From contig JAFTSQ010000018.1 of assembly GCA_017467205.1 (NCBI GenBank), forward strand, positions 36,286 to 100,285: a DNA stretch of 64,000 bases. Direction: 5' to 3'. Both the position numbers and the translations under genes were made by a program. Every line of letters starts with the position of its first letter. Within the stretch, counting starts at the first letter, position 1. Positions 27,611 to 35,191 of this stretch are shown here, piece by piece. Under the pieces are notes generated by a model. The model had not been told where the DNA came from, did no database searches, and worked only from the letters and a program-made list of their open reading frames with translations. Source of the DNA: Clostridia bacterium. Lineage in GTDB: Bacteria > Bacillota_A > Clostridia > Oscillospirales > CAG-272.

Positions 27611-28666
27611 ATGAAAGCTATAAAGAACGTGCGCCTCTTCGGCGAGCTTACCGATATCTGTATTGACGACGGAGTTATCCTATCTGTTGGAAAAACCGAC
27701 CTGCCGGGTGAGGACTTCGGCGGAAATAAAATATACCCGGGACTCATAGATATCCACGCTCACGGATACATCGGCTACGACACGATGGAGGGGCATATTG
27801 ATGAAATGTCGAGGTGGCTTCTCTCGCGGGGAACTACCTCTTGGTATCCCACGACGATGACTATGTCGCGCTCCGATATCCTTCGCGCGACCGAGGTCGA
27901 TATATCAAAAATAGGCGGCGCAAGTGTGCTCGGCTTTCATATGGAAGGCCCGTTTATCAACCCCGATTACAAGGGCGCGCAGAACGGAGAATTTATCACG
28001 CCCCCCGACCTTTCTCTCGTTTCGGAGTGCAAAAACGTCAAAATAGTCACGATAGCACCCGAGCTTGAGGGTAGCCTTGAATTTATAAAAAACTGTCCTG
28101 CCATAGTGTCGCTCGGTCACACTGCGGCAGATTACGATACGGCCAAGGCGGCGTTCGATGCAGGCGCAAAATGCCTGACCCACACCTTTAACGCTATGCC
28201 CCCATTCCTTCACCGCGCCCCCGGACCTATCGGTGCGGGCGCTGACTCCGAGGGGGCTTACGCCCAGCTGATTTCCGACGGAAAGCACACCCATCCTTCA
28301 ACCGTTAGAATGCTCGTCAAGCTCTTTGGCGAGGGGAGAGTTATCCTTATAAGCGACGCTATGCGCGCGACCGGACTCTCGGACGGTGAGTACGACTTCG
28401 GCGGACAGAAAATAACCGTTACGGACGGCTACGCGCGCACCGATGGCGGCAACCTCGCAGGCTCGACCTCCACACTCTTCGACTGCGTTCGCTCGGCTAT
28501 TTCCTTCGGAATTTCCGAGGAGGCCGCCGTCAAGATGGCGAGCGAGAATCCAGCGCGCCTTATGGGACTTAACAAAGGAAAAATCGCCGAGGGCTACGAC
28601 GCCGATTTCATTATCGTCGACGACTGCTTTAACCTTGTAAAAGCGATAGCCCGCGGTGAGGTATAA
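27611..28666 (+). CDS. nagA: N-acetylglucosamine-6-phosphate deacetylase
   Basis: It removes acetate from GlcNAc-6-phosphate, feeding aminosugar catabolism and wall recycling. The 351-residue protein is an amidohydrolase. PGLIDIHAHGYIG holds the first metal histidines, HMEGPFINPDYKGAQ holds the metal glutamate and substrate loop, LGHTAAD and LTHTFNAMPPF follow, and ISDAM gives the catalytic aspartate. It is slightly short for the family but complete. No nagB or PTS gene is adjacent, so other steps are encoded elsewhere. Confidence 0.95.
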   Translation: MKAIKNVRLFGELTDICIDDGVILSVGKTDLPGEDFGGNKIYPGLIDIHAHGYIGYDTMEGHIDEMSRWLLSRGTTSWYPTTMTMSRSDILRATEVDISKIGGASVLGFHMEGPFINPDYKGAQNGEFITPPDLSLVSECKNVKIVTIAPELEGSLEFIKNCPAIVSLGHTAADYDTAKAAFDAGAKCLTHTFNAMPPFLHRAPGPIGAGADSEGAYAQLISDGKHTHPSTVRMLVKLFGEGRVILISDAMRATGLSDGEYDFGGQKITVTDGYARTDGGNLAGSTSTLFDCVRSAISFGISEEAAVKMASENPARLMGLNKGKIAEGYDADFIIVDDCFNLVKAIARGEV

Positions 28667-28679
28667 GCGTTTTGTTATT

Positions 28680-28714
28680 AAAAAGGAGCAGCTATATGCA
28701 GGCTGCTCCTTTTT
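28680..28714 (+). terminator. Terminator of nagA
   Basis: AAAAAGGAGCAGC (28680-28692) pairs with 28702-28714 and ends in five T residues. Confidence 0.92.
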
Positions 28715-28719
28715 GTATA

Positions 28720-31275
28720 TCAGGTATCTGCTACTCCGAAATATTCGGCAAGCGACTTTATATCGTCGTTATCAAGTGCTCCCTTGAAGAGCATAAACTC
28801 ATCGATCGTAGCGGTGAGGGAATCATCGTAGCTTCCGGTTCCGTCCTGACCGATATTGATAGCTTCGGTACAGCCGTTGGCGCTTACGTTTGCAAGGCTG
28901 TCTGATATTTTGTAAACTTTGAATTCACCGAAATCGTATGAAACACGGATCTCGCTGTTTTCTCTATCGTAAACAACTATTACGTATACCCATCCTTGCT
29001 GATAGTCTTCGGGGAGCAAAGGATCACCTTTTGAACGGTTAGTTCCGTCAGCAAGATCAACTCTGAGATCGTTTGCGTCACGCAGAGAAATCGCAAATCC
29101 TGCATTCTTTCCGGTCGACCAATCCTTATTTGAAACAAGAATCGGATCGCCTGTAACTCCGTCCGTTTTCATCCAGAACGCAACGCTGAAGCTTTCAGTT
29201 CCGGGAGTAATATCGGCAATCGAAACGTAACCTTCCGAGAGGTTTATACCCTGACCGAAGAAGCCGTCCTCATAGCTTACACTGCCTTTAGCGGATACCG
29301 ACGATTTCTCGGTAGAATCATTTACGTTGCCGTCGAAGGTAAGATAGGTTGTAAGCTCCTTGTCGGTAATATAATTGGTAATGTATCCGTCGCTATCCTT
29401 TGTGGGAGTTGCAGCGGGCTCGTTGTTGCGGAAATCGGGGGATGATGAAACGTCTTTTCCGTAATACTCTGCAAGAGCATAGATATCTTCGCGAGTGAAG
29501 ACACCGTCGAATATCATAAATTCGTCGATAGTTGCAGGCAAGCTGTAAGAATAATCTCCCGCAGCGTCCTGACCTATGTTAAGAACGGGGTAAGCCGAGG
29601 TTAACGAGGTGGAAGCGAAGCCCGAGGGAATATCAACGCTTGTGAGAACACCGAAATCACAGCACAGACTAAGCTTGTTAGCTTCGCGGTCGATGATACA
29701 AATTACGTGCATCCAACCGTCTGCGTAATCCGCCGGAAGCTCAACGTCGCAATCAACTCGATTGATTCCATCAGCGATATTGAATCTGAACTTTGTGCCA
29801 AATCTTGATGCCAAGGTAATACCAAGATTCTTAGCACGGTCCCAATCCTTGTTGGAAAAAATAGCAGGGTCGGCGTCCGAGCCGGGATTTTCCATATCTA
29901 TCCAGAAAGCTATGGTGAAGCTATTTGTTCCCGGAGCGTAATCGTTGATGGAAATGTAACCGTCGTCAACTGCGACACCCTGTCCGTAATATCCCTCAAT
30001 AAAGTAGAGATTACCCGTCTTCGTGGTGTTTCCACCGCATGCATCGGTGATATCACCGTCGAACTTAAGATAAGTTGACAGTTCGTGATTTTTGATGAAG
30101 TTTGTGACATAACCTTCGCTCTCCTCGGTAGGAGTCGGCTCGTTTTCGTGATAACGAATGGAGTCCTTATCAACGTAAACGGGGCGCTCGCCGGCTGTAA
30201 CACCTTCAAAAAGTCCCGAAGGAACACGAGCTGTCCAAGTCTCAGGAGCTGTATAACCCAAAGCGTGAAGCACGATTGCAGCTGTATCGCGAATTTCTAT
30301 ATCCTGAATTTCACCATTCTGAACAGTCTTTCCTGATGCAGCAAACATTACGTATTTCTCTGCATCGGTAAGGCCGCCGTGGCTTGTTCCCGAGCCGCCG
30401 TGGTCGGAGGTGACGATAAAGAGGGTTTCGTCGAGTATGCCTTTTTGCTTATAAGCATCGTAGATTTGACCGATATAAGCGTCGATCTCGGTGATTTTTG
30501 CCAATTGAGTTGCAGTTCCATATCCCGAGGAATGTCCGGCTCCATCTGCTTCATCAAACTGAACGAAAAGCGCCGTAGGATTATTCTGTCCAATATACGC
30601 AACGATCGCGTCTGTCAAAGCAGAGTCGGTGGATGCGGTAGCCTTGTAAACATCGATGCCGTTTTCGATAATACCAACGTTTATGGAATTCCAATGGCTG
30701 AAGGATGCAAGAGTTGCATTCGCATCATTTTCTCTGATAACGCGGAAGAAGCTTGGGAATTTCGAATCGGTAGGATAAGGGTGCGAGCCCGCTATACTGT
30801 TCGTAAGACCGTGTACAGAAGGGGTGACTCCGTGAAGGAGAGAACCCCAGCACTGTGCGCTGATAGTGGGATTCGCAGTCAGGCAGTTGTAGGTTATTGC
30901 ACCCTTTTCAAAAATGGCGTCAATGTTCGGCGTGTCGGTGTTTCGGAAGAAAGAGCCCGCGCCGTCAACGCCTATTACGACAACGTATTTATATTTTGTG
31001 TTCTCATCAGTCATATTATCGTTATCTCCGTTTTGAGTGTCGTCATCTTCATCGCCCTCGGTTTCGCCGCCGGTGCTCTCACCACCCTCGGTTTCGCCGC
31101 CGGTGTTCTCGCCGCCTTCGGTTTCACCGCCGGTGTTCTCGCCACCCTCGGTTTCGCCACCCGTCTCATCGCTCGACGAACCGTCGGATGAATCCGGGAG
31201 TGTCGTGCCGCAAGAGGTCAGAATGCACGTGCACATCACTGACAGCAGCAGTAGAAGTGAAATTAGTTTTTTCAT
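28720..31275 (-). CDS. Secreted phosphodiesterase-like lipoprotein with two LamG domains
   Basis: The 851-residue protein has a lipoprotein signal peptide with lipobox LTSC (Cys22). A low-complexity GGETEGGENT linker follows (about 30-90). Next is an alkaline-phosphatase-superfamily domain of the nucleotide pyrophosphatase/phosphodiesterase type (about 95-370) with VIGVDGAG, NPTISAQCW (nucleophile), FDEADGAGHSSGYG and VTSDHGGSGTSHGG as metal residues. Two homologous concanavalin-like LamG domains (about 395-600 and 640-850) complete it. It should act outside the cell, tethered to the membrane, and bind a glycan while cleaving a phosphodiester. The MFS gene is the next minus-strand gene upstream. 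Substrate unknown. Confidence 0.88.
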   Translation of the reverse strand: MKKLISLLLLLSVMCTCILTSCGTTLPDSSDGSSSDETGGETEGGENTGGETEGGENTGGETEGGESTGGETEGDEDDDTQNGDNDNMTDENTKYKYVVVIGVDGAGSFFRNTDTPNIDAIFEKGAITYNCLTANPTISAQCWGSLLHGVTPSVHGLTNSIAGSHPYPTDSKFPSFFRVIRENDANATLASFSHWNSINVGIIENGIDVYKATASTDSALTDAIVAYIGQNNPTALFVQFDEADGAGHSSGYGTATQLAKITEIDAYIGQIYDAYKQKGILDETLFIVTSDHGGSGTSHGGLTDAEKYVMFAASGKTVQNGEIQDIEIRDTAAIVLHALGYTAPETWTARVPSGLFEGVTAGERPVYVDKDSIRYHENEPTPTEESEGYVTNFIKNHELSTYLKFDGDITDACGGNTTKTGNLYFIEGYYGQGVAVDDGYISINDYAPGTNSFTIAFWIDMENPGSDADPAIFSNKDWDRAKNLGITLASRFGTKFRFNIADGINRVDCDVELPADYADGWMHVICIIDREANKLSLCCDFGVLTSVDIPSGFASTSLTSAYPVLNIGQDAAGDYSYSLPATIDEFMIFDGVFTREDIYALAEYYGKDVSSSPDFRNNEPAATPTKDSDGYITNYITDKELTTYLTFDGNVNDSTEKSSVSAKGSVSYEDGFFGQGINLSEGYVSIADITPGTESFSVAFWMKTDGVTGDPILVSNKDWSTGKNAGFAISLRDANDLRVDLADGTNRSKGDPLLPEDYQQGWVYVIVVYDRENSEIRVSYDFGEFKVYKISDSLANVSANGCTEAINIGQDGTGSYDDSLTATIDEFMLFKGALDNDDIKSLAEYFGVADT
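31051..31170. repeat. Four 30-bp coding tandem repeats
   Basis: Four imperfect copies of a 30-bp unit encode GGETEGGENT-type linker units in the lipoprotein. Copy number may vary between strains. Confidence 0.9.
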
Positions 31276-31347
31276 AACGTTCTCCTTTGATTTATATTTA
31301 TTTAATTGCTAAATGCTTTTCGATACAAAATTTTACCGTGTGGCTCT

Positions 31348-32628
31348 TTATGCCTTCGAGTTATCTGAATACTCCTTTTTGAATCTTTTCCACATAGGCG
31401 TGGCAGCAAAGCAAAGAATTATTCCGATAATCGAGATGACCGCCCAAACTGCAATAGTCGCGTTCCAACTGAAATTATCCTTAAGATATGGGAACAGCGG
31501 CAAGGCAATTGCCGCACCTATATACGTAGCCATATTAAGAAGTCCCGAGAAGGTCGACACTCTTCCGCTTTTTATAAAACGCTTCGGCACAATAGTGATA
31601 AGCATCAAATTAATACCGTGCATACACGCCACGAGAATTCCAATGAGGAAAGCGGAAATAGCGGCGCACGCCCATCCGGATATCATAAATACGTTTATGA
31701 GCAGCAGTGCGGCGGCACTTAAGGCTGCTATAACGAAAATAACTGCGGCACACAGAACCTCGTTACGAAACAGCTTGCTGTGAAGAATATCAAACACATA
31801 AACACTCACCATACCGAAAACAGCAGGAAGAATTCCCGTGATTATAGCACTTCCCGAGTCAAGCCCGAAGGCATCTTGCATAAAGGTCGGCATCCAATCG
31901 CTGACTCCGTCACGAAGAGCACCGTGCAGAACGATAGCAACGAATATGAGGGCAGTGGGAAGAAAAACGAAAGCGGGAAGCGGAACGCGCTCGCCCACCC
32001 TTGAAGGCGACGGTTCGCTACTGCTGAAATCGTCATTGTTTTCCGTATTGCAGTTCTTTTTGAAAGCGCCCGGGCTAAGAATCAGCCATAGGGCTGAAAT
32101 CGCGACTCCGACGGCTGCGATACATAGGATCACGCCCCTCCAATCCATAACCTTCAGCAATACAGGAGAAAGAATATATAACACGACAGTTGCGATAGAG
32201 GACGCTCCGTAAACGTGAATAGCCGCGCGCTCGTATTCGACGTCGTTCATATAGGCGGCCATCAAATTCACTATGGGCGGCCAAAGCATTGAATGAGCGA
32301 ATCCGTTGACGAACCATATCGCCGTCATCAGAGGGATGGTGGTGCAAAAGTACATAGTGAAGTTAGAGACGGTAGCAAGGATAAGTCCGACAGTAAGCAT
32401 ATTCTGCGGCTTGAATTTGTCGCCAAGTATACCGTTGATTATTTGCCCGCCGCCGTAAGCGATAGTCATCGCAGAGCCAACTGCACCGAGGGCAACTGCA
32501 TCAAAGCCCGACTCCGATATAGCGGCTAACATAACCGAAAAATTTTTTCGCATCAAATAGCTGGCAAAATAGACCATAGCTAAAAGATAAGTGATCCTTT
32601 TTGCCCGATTGGAAATAGTATGTTTCAT
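31348..32628 (-). CDS. MFS transporter, organophosphate:phosphate-antiporter-like
   Basis: This 426-residue protein has about 12 membrane helices. Its N terminus (YFASYLMRKNFSVMLAAI), GGGQIINGILGDKF and the WFVNGFAHSMLWPP tract resemble the OPA branch (UhpC/GlpT-like), whose members carry phosphorylated sugars, glycerol phosphate or act as sensors. It is separated from the lipoprotein gene by 72 bases on the same strand, and a DeoR regulator diverges upstream. A scheme of external phosphodiester cleavage, then uptake, is plausible but inferred. Confidence 0.82.
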   Translation of the reverse strand: MKHTISNRAKRITYLLAMVYFASYLMRKNFSVMLAAISESGFDAVALGAVGSAMTIAYGGGQIINGILGDKFKPQNMLTVGLILATVSNFTMYFCTTIPLMTAIWFVNGFAHSMLWPPIVNLMAAYMNDVEYERAAIHVYGASSIATVVLYILSPVLLKVMDWRGVILCIAAVGVAISALWLILSPGAFKKNCNTENNDDFSSSEPSPSRVGERVPLPAFVFLPTALIFVAIVLHGALRDGVSDWMPTFMQDAFGLDSGSAIITGILPAVFGMVSVYVFDILHSKLFRNEVLCAAVIFVIAALSAAALLLINVFMISGWACAAISAFLIGILVACMHGINLMLITIVPKRFIKSGRVSTFSGLLNMATYIGAAIALPLFPYLKDNFSWNATIAVWAVISIIGIILCFAATPMWKRFKKEYSDNSKA

Positions 32629-32832
32629 TTTTCCTAAAACGTTAAAACTTGATTAAAAATGTTGATCGTATAACGTACGAATGAAATGTTCAAGTCAATT
32701 ATATCACTCATTTTTGGAAATGAAAGATGACAAAAACGATTTCTACGTATTGACGAATAAATGGTGTGTTTTGTTGAGTTTCTCTTGAAAACCTCAGGCT
32801 TTTCAACAATTTATTTTTCGTTCTGAAGAGTG

Positions 32833-32861
32833 TTGAAAAAAGCGGCAAAATATTGTATAAT
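32833..32861 (+). promoter_or_regulatory. Promoter of the DeoR-type regulator
   Basis: TTGAAA (32833-32838), 17-bp spacer, TATAAT (32856-32861). A near-palindrome CGTATAACGTACG lies at about 32669-32681, upstream in the divergent region, and could be an operator. Confidence 0.8.
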
Positions 32862-32898
32862 TAAATTGCAAAAGAACGCACAACAGAGGTGTTGCATT

Positions 32899-33699
32899 AT
32901 GATGAGCTCGGAACAAAGGCAAAGCTACATACTTAAGATAGCAAAGGAAAAATCCTTCGTTTCAATAGCGGAGGTTTCGGCGAAGCTTGATATATCCATA
33001 GAAACCGTCAGGCGAGATATAAATAAGCTCTGCGAGTACGGATTAGTCAAGAAGGTCAGAGGCGGAGCTGCACCTGTCAAGTTTCCGAGTCGCAAGGACG
33101 CCGATTATTTGTTGAGAATTCGGTCAAATCAACAAGCAAAATTGACCATAGCTGTTGAAGCCGCGGATATGATACGCGACGGACAGGTTGTTGCGTTTGA
33201 CTGCGGAGTGTCTATTCAGTCGATAGCTTATTGCGTGTCTGACGTAAAAAACGTCACCCTCGTAACCAATTCGATACCGGTGGCTACGATACTGCTTGAT
33301 AAGCTTAATTCGGGCGAAATCAGCGGACGCATTATCGTTATCGGTGGCGAGTGTGATACAAAAAACCGTTTTTCAAAGGGCGGCGAAGCAATAAATGAAA
33401 TAATGAAATATCACTTCGACATAGCCTTCGTGTCCTGTACTGCTCTGTCACAAGAGGCGGTGTCCTCATACAGCCTCGACGAATGCTCATATTCAAAGCA
33501 ACTTGTGGATCGTTCAAACTGTTCGGTGCTGGTCGCAGAAAGTGATAAGATTGGCAAAAATTCGGTATGCACTTTTGCAAAGATAACCGATTTTGACAAA
33601 ATAATAACCGATGATTTAAAAGAGCTTTCAGATGAATTCAAGAAAAAGTGCGAGGAAGCAAAGGTCGAGCTTGTTATCGCGACTCGCAAAAGCGTATAA
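32899..33699 (+). CDS. DeoR/GlpR family transcriptional regulator
   Basis: This 266-residue protein has the N-terminal DeoR helix-turn-helix (about 5-58), with SIETVRRDINKL in the recognition region. The C-terminal DeoRC sugar-phosphate-binding domain (about 75-235) includes VVAFDCGVSIQ, VTNSIPVATIL and the IGGECD turn. ATG 32899 has AGAGGTG upstream; the longer frame from 32830 includes the promoter. It diverges from the MFS and lipoprotein genes, which it may control in response to a phosphorylated sugar. That target assignment is an inference from layout. Confidence 0.88.
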   Translation: MMSSEQRQSYILKIAKEKSFVSIAEVSAKLDISIETVRRDINKLCEYGLVKKVRGGAAPVKFPSRKDADYLLRIRSNQQAKLTIAVEAADMIRDGQVVAFDCGVSIQSIAYCVSDVKNVTLVTNSIPVATILLDKLNSGEISGRIIVIGGECDTKNRFSKGGEAINEIMKYHFDIAFVSCTALSQEAVSSYSLDECSYSKQLVDRSNCSVLVAESDKIGKNSVCTFAKITDFDKIITDDLKELSDEFKKKCEEAKVELVIATRKSV

Positions 33700-33725
33700 A
33701 TCATCCCTATTTACAAATGAAAAAA

Positions 33726-33768
33726 GGGTATCTCAAGTAAAAAACTTGAGATACCCTCTCTTTATTTT
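33726..33768 (+). terminator. Terminator of the DeoR gene
   Basis: GGGTATCTCAAGT (33726-33738), AAAAA loop, ACTTGAGATACCC (33744-33756), then TCTCTTTATTTT. Confidence 0.92.
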
Positions 33769-33781
33769 ACACGGCATTTGA

Positions 33782-35191
33782 TTACGAGCCGTGTTCCTCG
33801 CTGTCCCTCATAACAATCGCAAGCGCGGTGTTATAGTAGACGAGCGGGTAGATATAAAAGATAAAGTTATCAAGCAGGCTCTCGACAAGCAAAACGAGTA
33901 TCGAAAGACCGAGCATTGTTTTAAGAAGCGTCGGGCGCTTGAAGAAGGGAAGTGCACTCTTCACGCGGTAGTAGAGGTATGCTGCGAGTCCGACTATACC
34001 GGTTGCGGCAAGCAGCTCAACGAAGGTCTGGTGAGAAAAGTTCGGCATAAAATCTGTGACATGGAAGGTATCTGCGGGAACGCCGAAGAAGCCTACGCCG
34101 AAGATGGGATTTTCAAGGAATGCCGAGATTCCGTTCTGCCAAAGCTCAAATCTTCCGTTATCCGAAAGCCCGCGCTCAAGGTAATCCGAAAGGAGCGCGG
34201 CTATCTTCTCTCGAAAGACTATCAAAAAGAGAACGAGGAGAACCGCACCCACGGCGGTAACTATCCTGAATTTCCTTTTGTGCTCACCGACGAATGAGGA
34301 AATAAGAACGCAGGTGGCGTAAAAGATGATCGCCGCTATCATCGCGTTTCTCGACATTGTCATAACCGCCGCAAGAGCGGTGAGGGTGGCGGTCGTGAAA
34401 TAGTAGAAGGGATGTGACGACTTCATTGCGCCGTAGAAATTCATCGGAATAAGCACCGCAATGCAAACGCCGACGGGATTCCAAACGCCCCAACCAAGAC
34501 TTATCGCTTCCTTGACTATACTGCCGTCCTCGAAAACTCCGTCGCCCGTAAGATAGAGCACCGCCATCTCGCCGACAAGAACGAGCGAGGTGAGCGAGGA
34601 TATGAAGGCAAGGTAAGACCCAAGCTCCTCCGTCGTTTCCCGCTCTGCAAAGCCGTAGCGGATGTAGAGGTAGATGAACAGGAAGGCGAATGCCTGCGAA
34701 AGACCGAATATGAGGTTGCCCACCCCTGCGGTCTTCGAGAAGATTCCGTTCAAGGCGAATGCCGCCGAGAGAATAAACAGAGGGATAAGCAGTACCGAGT
34801 CCTTGACCGAAATGCGCGAGAAGACGCGGTTCTTTACCATAAACACGACAAGCGATATAACGAACGCCGCAATCATAATTATAAGAAGCGGCAGTCGCCA
34901 AGAGGTAAAGTAGTAGTCGGAGAAGGTCGGGTGACCGGGAGAGTTCTTGATGGATACGTTATAGATTATCGTAATGAAGGGCATAATGAGCGGCGTTACG
35001 GTGTCGCACACGCATAGCGCTACGCACATGAGGGCAAGGTTTACGACGAAGAGATAAAACTCAAGCCCAAACGACCACGTAAGCAAGGTAAGAACCGCGA
35101 CGGTTGGCGGATAGTATTTGCTCAAAAAGTAGGATTTGAGCCTACCCGTGTCAAATTTTTCTGCAAATTTACTCAAAACTTTCGCCTTCAT
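33782..35191 (-). CDS. O-antigen ligase/polymerase-like membrane protein
   Basis: This 469-residue protein has about 12 helices. The family signature lies in the C-terminal half: MSRNAMIAAIIF, then the large external loop with GFFGVPADTFHVTDFMPNFS and the HQTFVELLAATG histidine. Such Wzy/WaaL-like proteins join oligosaccharide repeats on a lipid carrier at the outer membrane face. Its ATG overlaps the stop of the upstream fusion enzyme by four bases (ATGA), so both are coupled. A second, unrelated member is at 53259. Confidence 0.84.
   Translation of the reverse strand: MKAKVLSKFAEKFDTGRLKSYFLSKYYPPTVAVLTLLTWSFGLEFYLFVVNLALMCVALCVCDTVTPLIMPFITIIYNVSIKNSPGHPTFSDYYFTSWRLPLLIIMIAAFVISLVVFMVKNRVFSRISVKDSVLLIPLFILSAAFALNGIFSKTAGVGNLIFGLSQAFAFLFIYLYIRYGFAERETTEELGSYLAFISSLTSLVLVGEMAVLYLTGDGVFEDGSIVKEAISLGWGVWNPVGVCIAVLIPMNFYGAMKSSHPFYYFTTATLTALAAVMTMSRNAMIAAIIFYATCVLISSFVGEHKRKFRIVTAVGAVLLVLFLIVFREKIAALLSDYLERGLSDNGRFELWQNGISAFLENPIFGVGFFGVPADTFHVTDFMPNFSHQTFVELLAATGIVGLAAYLYYRVKSALPFFKRPTLLKTMLGLSILVLLVESLLDNFIFYIYPLVYYNTALAIVMRDSEEHGS

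Noticed and set aside
31051..31170. CRISPR-like or mobile tandem repeat
   Set aside because: The 30-bp units are in frame and code for a flexible linker of the lipoprotein.
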